DNA of 64,000 nucleotides, from NCBI GenBank assembly GCA_013433145.1, contig CM024188.1, positions 4,047,501 to 4,111,500 on the forward strand, written 5' to 3'. A program made the position numbers and the translations under genes. Below the pieces are notes generated by a model. That model had not been told where the DNA came from. It made no database searches and was given only the letters and a program-made list of their open reading frames with translations. Shown piece after piece: positions 47,860 to 60,100 of this stretch; position 1 is the first letter of the stretch, and the number at the start of each line of letters is the position of its first letter. The stretch comes from Ascaris suum. Lineage: Eukaryota > Nematoda > Chromadorea > Rhabditida > Ascarididae.

Positions 47860-50800
47860 GATTGGCAGTGAGCAATGCAATAACTTCGACGAAAGAGGCG
47901 ACAGAAGAGAGTAGCTGCTCTCGAAAAGCCAAAAAGAAGACATCAATGACAAGGGGTACACGTATGATTATTATGCTGTCCATGACGTTCGCATTCTTCG
48001 CCGTCGAGATGGTATGTGGCTATCTATCCCATTCGATGGCACTTATCGCAGATTCGTTCCATATGCTCAGTGATGTCTTAGCACTCCTTATCGCATTTGT
48101 CTGCCTCAAGGTATTGATTTTGCTCATTTCTGATTGACAAGAACATACCTAAGGAACCAACGAACCACTTGGGGAACTAGACTTAAGAGAACCATTTCCA
48201 TTCTTCACCTACACAAATTCACTTGGCCTTATGACGAGGTTTGTTTATCTCATAGGAGAAGCAAATAGGGAGTGAGCGGCGAAGTGAGAGGGCACAGGAA
48301 GATAAGGAGGGAAGTAGTTGTTATGGAAAGAGACTTCCATGAAGTGGATGAAAGTTCAAATGAAAGCAAAAGAACCTGTCGTCGTATGGGCGAAATGGTA
48401 GTACACTAGAATCTATGTTTTCAGTGCGGAAAAAAGATTCCCTTAAAAAACTGTCGAAATTTGAGAGTCTTTTTCCTAGCCGAGTGCCATACAGCGCTTA
48501 ACAAGTTCCTATTTTCTGAAGGTGAAAATGTTGAATTGCAGATGTCAGAACGTTCATCAAAAAAGAATACATTCGGTTGGGTGCGTGCTGAAGTTCTAGG
48601 CGCACTTATTAACGGTGTATTCTTGTTGGCTCTTTGTTTTTCAATCGCGATTGAGTCATTGACAAGGCTCGTCGAACCCGAAAAGATCAAGGAGCCACGT
48701 CATGTACTCGTCGTCGGCAGTATTGGGCTTCTCATTAATCTCATTGGAATGTTCATGTTTCATAGTACGTCTCTTTCTTCTCCTATTTTTAAACGACACT
48801 ACAACACGGTGCCAACGGTTGTGATCCGTACTGTTCATATGACACGAACAGCTATCAAATATTAGTGCAATAATGCGTCTATGGGTTTATTCTTATCGCG
48901 TTACTTGTGTATTAGTTTACATCGGTCCCCCATGCGTGAATTTTATGACGGGATTAATTGAATGTAACGAACTAGGGAAAAGTGATGTAAAGGGAGAAAA
49001 GTACGCAGGAATAACAAAGGGGAAATAAACTAAGGAAAGCTTTTTTCGTGATGTGTATGCGTCGAGCAGCTTGTCCACTACTGTTGCCGTTCGTTATTCC
49101 AAGATGCGATGGCGCTGAAACGTTTTTCGAAGACCGCTAGAATAGGACTATTTTTACTGCAATGTTTTCAGTGATCTGAAATTACAGACCACAGTTAGAA
49201 CTTGTGAGCGTTTAGCAGCATTTTGTGCCGTTCATGGATAAAATTTACCGCAAACCACATTGTAGATATAGTGTCGCAGCGCTGTCACTTAAGGAATTAG
49301 TCCTAGTTCTAAAGAAGAATTGATGCCGGAAATGTCTAGTCAGTCATCTCTGCTGGATTTTTTCAATTGTCGTCGTGTTCGGCTTTGTACTGTTTGCGTT
49401 AAGAAAAACACTCAAGTGACACCATGACTGTTTGGTATTCAAGTCGATCGCAGCACCCCATTAATTGCGATTCAGAAAACCCGATGTTAAATCTCATGTC
49501 ACGCCTTTTTTATGCAGTAAGTAACCTTATTCACTATGATTTTGTATCTTTTACCGAATTCCGAGTTCACAGACACAGATGAAACTTTGTCCTGAACTCA
49601 ATAAAGGGAACAAATTTTGAGTTTTAGCCGTTTAAAAACCATGGATCCCGGACGAAATTCCAGCTTTCATTTTGATCCGTTGCCCCCAGATTCGGGGCAT
49701 AAAAATCACTTATCTACGATGCTGTTCGCGGTTCCTGAATTCGGCAGGCCCCAGGTGGACTGGAAGGATCCCTGAGATTCGTGCGCTTCGGACCGAAACT
49801 TCTTTTGGGTGCAACGTTAGGGTCTGCTCCTCCGTTTGCCCTACCCCATTCGCCAACCGTTGTTGAAAACAAGTCCCTAATCGGATATGTCGAAAGCGTC
49901 AACTCATCGGACTTTTTTTGCTCTGGAGGAAGAAGGATTTAGGCGGTTCGAAAATTTTCTACCTAAGGTACTTAGAAGAGCAGAAAGTTTTCAAAGTATA
50001 GGAATGCGTTATGCTTGCTGCCTTAAAGCAGGACCATATGAGCGGAAGTTTCATATCGTTATGACCGTGGCCGAATGCCCATGTTTTTTCTCTTCGCCCA
50101 AATATTTGCACTTTCTGGTGTAATCAGTATGTGCCGTACTTTCGCGCGTTGCAAATTTTTTGTCACTTACAAATATCCACTACCTCGAGCTGTAAGTTCA
50201 CTTACGCCGCCTCATCTGCGCCTTAATTCTAGCTGGAGGTTCTGAGCGATGCAACTGAGGTGAACTTGTTCAGGGAATCATTTGATAGCTTCTGTGCGAG
50301 AAAGATTAATTGAATTATCTGTTGATTAAATGCTGCTGTCTATAAGAGGGAAGTTTCAGAATTGATGCTTAAGTTGGAAACCTAAAAAGTGTTTTTTCTA
50401 GAGTGCAGTAAGCATTGTTTTGTTGTTTTAAACGGCTTGCTCATAAAATGTTGTCCTTTTTAAGGTCACTCGCACTCACATGCAGATAGTCAGCAGGATG
50501 CGCCTTTAAAGCCACGTTCTGCTCGACGCCAGACTCACGTCACCATCGACGGCTTCGAGAGTCAGCACCTCATGTCTTCTCATCAGGTATGTTTGAGCGT
50601 TATGTTGTGAACAAGACAAATGCTTTCATTCGGTATGTTGCAAATAGTGCGTCTTTGTTCCACTTCTGCATATGAATTTGACCTCACCAAGAAAGCTGGA
50701 TGCTATCTACAAATCGAAAGCACCGATCTACAGAATGCAAAAACAAAGTTGCAGATTCTCAGGAAATTACTTCGTGATGCTTATGTAGTGTGCGAAATGC

Positions 50801-53800
50801 AGGAGTAGAAGCGGAATCAGTAGTGCAGTCATAATATAGGTATTACGTTTTAGTTTAAGCCACGTTTTCTCATATGTGCGAAGGTATTTTAGTGCAGATA
50901 GAGGGTTTTCGTTGAATGTGCTTTCCGTGAAGGAGAAATTTGTTTTTCGGAGAGTCTTCTTAGCAATCGATAAGTAATTAAAAAAGTTAGAAATTAAATC
51001 GATTGAAATTCCGGCTGAGAAACAAATAGTTCCTCTCAGCGCAAATATTGCAGTGTGGTACGGTGAAGAATGGGTTATAGATATTAACTTGCGAAGTAAT
51101 AGTGATCTGCAAGAGAATTTCTCTTGTTAGCTTCTGAGAGGGCAATGAATTGCAAATGTCAGTGAGCTAGATTTAAGTAACAAATTTTCAAGGAGGGAGC
51201 GATGGCGCTGGCCCAATTGAATGATGACATGCACAGTGATTTGGCTGAAGCAGACTCGGACTTGACTGAGGGAACAGATGCGAGAGCAAAAACCAAATCG
51301 AAGAGGAAACGCGGTATTATTCTTTAGCATTCCAAAATGGGATCAAAAGATTGATTCATCTGAATTTTTATGGATGTGAATGATGTGAAAGTGCCCTGTG
51401 CTGCTCATATTGTTTTATATTCTTAAAATTTGTCAATAGCAGAGAATAAAGGTCACGCCTTTTGAAGGCGTTGTAATTTTAGCTTCCACCTAACACTTTA
51501 CCGGCGTTCTGGTTCGAAATATTTCTTTAATGCCTTCAGAGGTACGGAGTTGAGTTTTGTAAGATCATTTTGAGCGGAATTATTGTGTACTGGGCGATTT
51601 GTCAGCATCACTTCGTTGTTTCAGATGAGGTTTTAACTTTTCACTCTGCTAGTGAAGGCTTCAAATTTTTCGCCTTACTATGCATCACTTTACTTGCCAC
51701 TTAATATTTAGCTTGAATTTTGCTTTGGTTTGCGGTGATTTCCTTCGTTGCTTGGAATAAAAAGTGCGTTCAGGGATGTCGGCTCAATTGAATATGCGAG
51801 GTGTCTTCTTACACGTGCTTAGCGACGCGGTAGGCTCGGTGATTGTGATTGTAACGGCTTTGGTATCATGGCTTGTGCCTGGTCACGAGATTTTAAAGTT
51901 ATATTTGGATCCTGGACTCAGGTATAACTTTTAGTTGCTCTTTTTTCCTTTAACCGCCTTCTAATCAGAAGGGGGGTCCACTCATTTGTAGTTACCGTCT
52001 CTTGGCTCAGAGTGCTCCTCTTTAATACAGAAAAATGACCTTTTCGGTCATATCTGAACATTGCTGGAACCACGACGGGTTCATCGTTTTGTTTATTGAT
52101 CGAGTCTGTAAGAGTCGGCAGAAATTCTTTTCTTGATCGGTTTCGTCAAAACATATCAGATGCCTTCGAAAATATTCATCAGAAGAGCGCCCAGAAGCAC
52201 TTTGGATTGGAAAATGAGGAAACATAAGTGCATTTTCGAACAAAATCACTGTGGTCACAATATGGCATCTCTCAGCCTCAACGAGGATCGTTTCCAGTTG
52301 AATGAACGCCACCTTATGCGTTAATTTTTTAGACCCACTACTCGCTGATTTTCATTACTTCCAAGAACGGCTTGTCGTTTATGCAGAAAGTTTTCTTTTA
52401 ATTCTTTAAGCAGTAAATCTTGGGTAATTTTTAGTTTCTAGCAAGTCCTCGCCGAAATTGCACGGATTAAGGTTTTTCTGGGGTGCTGTAAATGAAATGC
52501 TAATAGTGCGTCATGCTTACATCTCTTTAAGGTTAAAATCTGCAGTATGAGCTTATTCCGTTGTATTAGCACAACTGTTCCCGTGCAGAGTTGAAAGAAA
52601 TATACTGCCTTTATAGTAGTTGGCAAAAATTTTTTCGTTTCCTTCTGTGACATTTTTCACATCCGTCCACTACTGCATGTAGCTCATTTATTTTGCGGTT
52701 TAATCGACATCATTCCTTGGCCATGCGACCGATGTTAAATACCACCCTACCAAGATCACCGGCTCATGTTCACTTGACCGTACAGCGTTCGAGTGGTTAA
52801 ACCACCGGACCGTTCCCACGCAGGTATTTTAGTTGCCTTCTGAAGACTGGAACTTTGACTCATGTCCCATGAGTGGGACGGTTCAGAAGGAACTACGAAA
52901 GACGGCGATAGGATGGATCTTAAGATGAAGGCGGGTAAGGGAACGATATTTGTCTGCAGTGTTTTTTTCAGACAATTCCTGCAGCGAATGGGGAGCTGTT
53001 CTTGGCGAAACATCGCTAAAACTGCGCGACGCCGTAATTGAATATGTTTTAGCGCTTCTTCCATCCTATCCTCTGTTATCCTTCTCACCATATCCACACA
53101 CTTTCCTCTCTACATATCAGTCTATGCTCCCTCTGTGCGTATCCATTTCTTCCATCATGTCCATCTCCATTCCTTGTTTGTTTATTGATTGCGACCTCGC
53201 AAAGTGGAGAAACGTACGAAAAATGTGTGAGCACGAACAGCAAAAAAGAACGTAATGCTCGCGAAGCAACAGTCTTGTCGGAGAGACATCCAACGCATGA
53301 TTATAGTTGTATTGTCAAGATCGAAACAATTCAGCTGCAGTCTAAAAATGAGGAAGCGGGTGCGTCAACGATGTCGGCAGGAAGTAGATTCCAGACTCGT
53401 ACGACTCGAAAATGGAAACTGTATTGTTCATACTGCAGTATATTTTGACCAGCTTGTACACTGATGCGCACCTTGACTATGGGTAAGGGCAAACTGAAAT
53501 GTTTTTGACAGAGGGATGTCCGAAAAGTCGAACACAATTTTATAAAAAAAATCAACTCAGTCTTGCGAATGCGTAAATTTATTCTCTATACTTGTGCATT
53601 CGGCGTTGAGAAGTATGAAATGGTCATCTTTATATCCATTTTATGTTATTAGAGGCGTATATTACAATACTGCATAACACATGTAAAGGCAGCTCAGGTT
53701 GAGCTGGGTAGATGCATGTCGGGCCAACACATCGAACGGTTATGCTAGTAGTGCATATACAACATAAAAACGAGCAGTCCTGCTCTTCCGAAAGGGAAAC

Positions 53801-54065
53801 TGAATTGCGGTGGAGACTGTATGTGAGTAAATTAGAAAAAGCACTATTTGAGTAAACTAAGAAAAAGTACATTTTAGAGCGATGTCTTATCAACAGCAGC
53901 TAACATTCACTTGCTTTGTTTTTGTTAGTATATCCGACTGTGTTTATTTATGTGTATTTATTATTTGCACTTTGCAATGCGCATTACTTCATTCATTTTC
54001 CCTTCTCTCCAGCTATAAAATAGATTTATACATTTACGTATGTATACATAATACATGTGTCGTGT

Positions 54066-54159
<94 letters not shown>

Positions 54160-57100
54160 AACTTCTAGAACGCCATTAACAGCTGAGTTTTGCTACATTG
54201 GCGAGAAGTTACGCAAGAAATTGCTGTTATGCTCAATTTTTTGAATAGGTTTCAACCAGTTTATGAAACACGATTCTTTAATGTATATTTGACAGCGAAA
54301 CGCATCAATTCTCGGCGTTAACTTGGATTTTCGGAAGCTTCGCTTGCATGTGCTCACCATTGCATTGGTGTATTATATGGTGTCGCGTATCCAAAGCTAA
54401 TTGTTTTTCAGTTTGTTGATGGTCCTGCTGCTTGTTGCATCGACGTTTCCATTGGTTCGCGAAACGGCCCTTATTCTCATGCAGACGACTCCGGGTTTCA
54501 TTGAAGTTGGCCAGTTGGAAAAGTCGCTGTTGAAGGTGTCTATTTCTTTACAGCTGAGGTGTTCGTGATCAGAAAGATCGGGCTTAAATTTTTTTTTTTT
54601 TTTTGCTTCCTCAACGAGTAATTTCATTTCTTGTGCTATTTATGCACCTTATTGCTCATCTTCAGATTTTTTATACTTTTTTCCTAGCGGAAGCATTGCA
54701 GTCTTTGTTGTTTTCAATTATTCTTGAAAGTTTTAGTTATCCTGGAGACTGAATCCACTGCAGTCAGTCCTCCATTAGTATTAACCGGTGAAGTGATGAC
54801 TTTTTTCTTGATGAGAATGTACGTGCGGCATTCCCTCTTCATCAGCCAGCAATAAATCTCACGAATATTGCTTAAATGATTAACGCTTCCATTTGTGAAA
54901 GAGGCAAATTACACTAAGAAAATCAAGGGCACCAGGAAAGTAGAGCTACAAAAATTCTGATGGGCTGCGCTGGTATTCCTTCGAACATTAGGCTATGCGA
55001 ATCCTCGACGAACAGCGTTTCGCCTCGATGCAAGAGAGTCGCATAATCTGTAGCGATCCAGAAGGAGCGGAATTTGTGTGCCTCTTAGCTGCACTGGTGG
55101 TGGTATTATTAGGAATAAAACCAGGCCGCTTTCGACGCGCAGTACGGGCAGCGGTTTCATAAAATTTGCTCACCATTATTATGAACACTACTGCTTAGTT
55201 TGCCAAAATTGTTACAAAAGTTTTCTCCTTATTTTACCTGGTTGGGCGAATTTTTGACTTAACTGTACGCCGTAGTTAGCTTCAAATATTCCGGATTGTT
55301 TTTTCGGCTTCAAACAACTTCAAATATCCGTTTTTTTTGCCTGTCTTGGACCGGAAACTTAGTATTTTAGCAACTATAAACGCTAACATGTGATTAAGCA
55401 TGGTATTTTTCTATATATGGAGATTTGTCCGTACTTTTCGAAACATTTCCCAAAAAAGTGTGTTTGGAAGTCCTGGGATGCCTTTTCAGCTATGGCGCAA
55501 AGTTTTTCGAAAAATCACTTTCGGTGTCGAGCTTTAATCTTATGTCTGCAATTTCCGCCATATTGTTCGAGTGTTTTTTATTTTTCTTGTGCCGTCCGCA
55601 CTTCACTGTTTGTGACCTTTTCAAAAGCATGAGGTTCTTAGAAAATCGTGCAAACAGTTATCCGATAGGGCTGTGGTTGCCCGTGTCTGTCATCCACATA
55701 ATTGATCAGGTTTAGCCACTTGCTATTCGTCTGGATTGGCTCGTCGCTTTCCGTTCTCTCCCCACTATAATAGGGATGATGGAGAGCTGATTGTTTTCTC
55801 AAAGCAGTGTTGTTTATTGCCAGTGCATCGGGCTGTTTCTGGCGGCATGTACTCCATCATTGTTAGCCTACTTTCCATGGATTCCAGTTTTAAGTTTAGA
55901 GGTGCTGGAGCCGCATCATCATCGTCTTTGAAGCCTCCACATTTCCTGGACGACGTCGGAAAACTCTGCATTATCCATTTCATTAGGAGGGTATGTGATA
56001 TTGAAGAGACAGTCGGCACCATGACCTATTCTGTAACGTCTAGTTCCTTCTGAATAGTATTAATAGAGTTAACTCCGTGTGTCTTCAATGGTCACACCGT
56101 GGACACAGAAATTCTCTTTCGGGGGTAGTTGATCCTCAAAAAGCAGTGCGCTTGCTCGACTGAAACTTCTCCACGTTGCATTCCGTTGTCCACTACATTC
56201 ATCGTCAAAATCATTAAACAAGTTAAACTGGATGCCTGATTAAGCGTAACTCTGCACTCCTTCAATTTCTTGACCGTTGATGATGATATCTGCTTCCGAT
56301 GAGATCTGATTGCGTGTGCGATTTCCGGGGTGACCTTTTCGCTATTTTCAGACTTTTCTTTTCTCCTGCTTCTCTTAGCTTCTTGCTTTGCCTATAGCTT
56401 CCGCAACCACTTATTTCCGTCATCATGTCGTAATGCAAATTCTAGTACAATTATCTCATCGTGTCGGGGTGTGTAAGCGCGGTCAGTCTGTCGCGTACTC
56501 CCCGCTGAGCCATGTTGTGTTGATTCTGCGATCGCAGGCGCGAATTGCCTCTTGCATGACGTGATCAAGAATCGTACTGGCCTTAGATCGACTCTTTCTG
56601 TGTCCTTCAAGCTCAATGGGCCTTTTATCTTTGATTGCAGTGAAGTCATATTTCACAAATAGGAGCCATCCTCGTCAATCAGTGATCGTGTCTACGTACG
56701 ACATAATCGAGCATTTGAATCCGCTTTTGCTGTACGAAATTAGATGGTTCCCTCAGTTTGTCTTTGCCCTCAATAGATCTGCGCCAGCTCCACCTCGGTG
56801 CTTAGATCGACATTGGTCTTCCTGTTGCTCTATGCTTGTCAGAGAAACGTCCGAGAAAAGATGGGCATTGGAGATAAGACGTGAGAGCTCTCTCTAGGAT
56901 CGCAGAAGGTGATGATTACGGCTGTCGAAGAAGAAGTCGTCGTCTGCACCGTTGGGATAATATCTGCGTTATTGGCCAACAGGTCTTGGTATATTAGGTA
57001 GCGCGTTATCGTTTTAATAAAGATTTCTTCTATAGGACGTTCTCTGTCCTTGGCCCTGTTTCAGTTGTTCAGTAAAATTTCAGATCGATGGTGTGTTGGC

Positions 57101-60100
57101 TGTGCATGAGTTTCATGTGTGGCGCTTGGTTGGTGAAAGAATCATTGCAACTGTGCACATTCGCTTTTCGGACTTGAAAGCCTACCTGGCAGCTGCTGAT
57201 CAAATTCGCACTCTCTTCCACGACAATTGCATCCATAGTACCACCATTCAACCCGAATTCTCCGAGGTTCATTTTTCGATCTTATTTAAAGAGCATTCAC
57301 GTCGCCGTATCAACATATTTTTCATTGTATAGTTTTTCTTTTTTAAGCTAATGCTCGTCCTTTCGCTCCCTCTCTGCCCTTCTGCTTTGGGATCCACGCC
57401 GAGGAAGCCCTGCGCTCTAGAACTCCGCGACCTTCGCGAAGGGTTTTTTGAGCGGAAGCCTTCGTACCCCGCTCTCGCAGGTCGTTAAGGTCTTCGCCTA
57501 TTTTCTCATCTCCGTAAGGGACGTTAGAGGCGCGAATCTTCCTTTCGGAAGTTGAAAAACTTCTTCACAGGACCACATGAACGTGAGGGAAATGTGTGAG
57601 TAGTCGCGAGTAGTCTCTTTGAACGCTGAAAGGAAACTTGACAAAGAAGTGCTATTATAGACGAATGGAAACTAGTTGCAATAGGGAATGCTGGGTATGT
57701 CGAGAAACCAGAATGGAAACTAGGAAATGCTGGGGTTGTTCGAGCTCAACTTTGATATTTTATGCGAAAATTTCGCCCTTCTATGATCGGACAAAGCATC
57801 AGAGTTTATTTGCAGTGCAATTGCAAACATAACACTGAGGCAACAACAAATCAGGTCTTGCCGAAGCGACCTTCTGTTTTTAACTTCATCGATTCAACAG
57901 AAAAACACCTTGTGCTTTAAAAACTTGCAGTTGTCGTCGTTATGGACCAAGACAACGGCGATGAAAAAAGCGCCGGATTACACGTCCGTATTAATAACCA
58001 TCTTGTGTGTCGAAACTGTTCGCAATTTTTGCTTCCGAACAACTTTATACTGCTGTGGAACAGAGAATTCCACGTTTTTCAGTATGCTTTTCACAAAACC
58101 TCTCCAAGACATACTTATTTAATCGAATTCATAGACGATTTCAATCTGGCACAAGAAAAGCGATGTGTAACGTACATCGTTATTCAACATGATATCAAGG
58201 AGCCTTACGATATGATCAACGCGTGCACGCTCCTTCAGCAAAGGAATTTAGGCTTTTAATTGCGAAAACATCTTCAGCTTATTGAGAAACCCATCTGACA
58301 AGGCGGAGAACTGAAAATTATATGAACTACTTAATACCCCAAAAATAACTTATCACTGTTGAGAAGTAGGCGATATACAACGTGCTGTCTATTTCACCAC
58401 TTAAAAATAACAGGATAAATAAGGTTAGGTCATTATTAGAGACACAACAGTTAGCAGGAATTTCGCGGAACACTGCTGCTGGTTAAGTATAATTTTTAGC
58501 CGCTACTATATACTGTACCCAGCCAAGAATTTCAAGAACGCTGATGTGTTATACTCAGCCATGTCTGAAGTTTTTTAGGCTGTGCGTTACTTAACTTCAG
58601 GTGATGTAGTCTGCGTATCTGAAGTTTTTATGAACTATATTGTTTTATATCTCACCATCACAAAAATTTCATTAACTGTACTCTGTCATGTTCTGCTACT
58701 CTAGAAAGTCCATATACCTTTCTCTCTTTAACCATAATAAAGTATAGGTGATGGTTAAAAGTGTAAGCTTCCACCACCACTGCGAAAAAAATTGCGCAGA
58801 ACACGATTTCGTTCGCTGATGCCGAAGCAGTACCAGGAAGAGGAAGTATGGTCGATACGCGGTGACGGCAATTTCTGCGGTCTGAAGCATTCTGTTTCGT
58901 GCTCGAAGAAATGCTTGGGAAGAGATGACGAGGGTGACACTTGATGGTTGAGAAAATTCTGCCGCTCGTCGGTCTTTTTTAGGCGACGAAGTGTCTTCGA
59001 AAACGTGGTCAAAAAGTGCACGACGTAGGCTACAGTGCATCACCGCGCAGGCTTGACATTCAGTCTCTGTCACATCTGGAATTACATGGTTCAATTTTGC
59101 TCAACCATCCTCCCTCCAAGTTGGGAGGGGAGCTAATTGCAGGCTTCAGGATGCTCACGGAGTGTTGGATACTGGGAAGAACTAAAAAGTTAGACAAATC
59201 CAACGAAGAGTCACCTGAAAGCACTAAATTTTCGAAGCGTTGGGCATCTCTCGTGATAGAACTTGCGCGTTCCCAAGGCTCAGTAAAGTATTATGAGGCC
59301 GGCTAACACAGGGACAATCTGTGCGCAGAATGATTACCGAACGTGGTCGATGTCGAGCTCCAACGTCACGAATCACAGAGTGGGACAATTTTGACGAACT
59401 TGACGAAGATTTAAGTCGCATTTTTGTGTCGCTTTTAACGTAAAACGTTTCGGAAACAAGGAACATCTTGCGGACGATTTTCGATGCAATCGCCGTGAAT
59501 GTTTCTGAATCCACGGCACTTTGGATAATTCCAAAGAATTCCGTTGCCAAAATTTCAATTCACCACCTAAAGTATGGTTTTTGGCAGCTTGGCGATTAGC
59601 CAACTGCATTTTTTTTCGCTAAAAATTGCTATCAGAAAAACACGCTGGAAGCAGTTGGCCTGTGGCTGCGCCTGTAGAGGTTTCGGGCCCCGTTTTCTTT
59701 GCTCTTTGCTCTTAATTTGTCCCCGAAGGATTCACAAGTCCTCTCTCTTCCGAGGCTCGACCGCATGCTATGTAATCTAGCAACAAAATAAGAGGTCAAG
59801 GTTTTTATTAAGCCTTAAAGAAAACAACAACGGTAAGGCGGAGGAAGTGGCACGACGGCAAGAAGTCGCTCAGATAGGGCCTTGGCACGAGTAGGGTGCC
59901 ACAGCCGCGCCAACGAGCACCCGACACTCCTCACGCTCGAGCCATTTCTCGGCCCGACTGAGCGCTGTAACCCGAAACGATCTAGCAAGTACGGCACCTC
60001 TCGCGAAAAGCTGGACGCACACTAATGTCCCGTAATCAAACACGCTGTCATTTTATAGGCACCGACCCTTGCCTTAAGGCATTTATAGAGAGTTTGTTCT

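Noticed and set aside
48421..48690. 89-codon minus-strand ORF
   Set aside because: It is the shadow of transporter exon 2 on the opposite strand. The minus frames at 43,054-43,439 are likewise shadows of the retroelement.
52756..53097. 113-codon minus-strand ORF near the retroelement tail
   Set aside because: It lies on the far (3') side of the retrotransposon stop, so it cannot be its coding region, and it shows no motif. Likely repeat debris.
55736..56053. 105-codon plus-strand ORF in transporter intron 6
   Set aside because: The minus strand is open over the same stretch with an Asp/Pro-rich reading. Neither joins in phase to the transporter exons, and the transporter needs no exon here.
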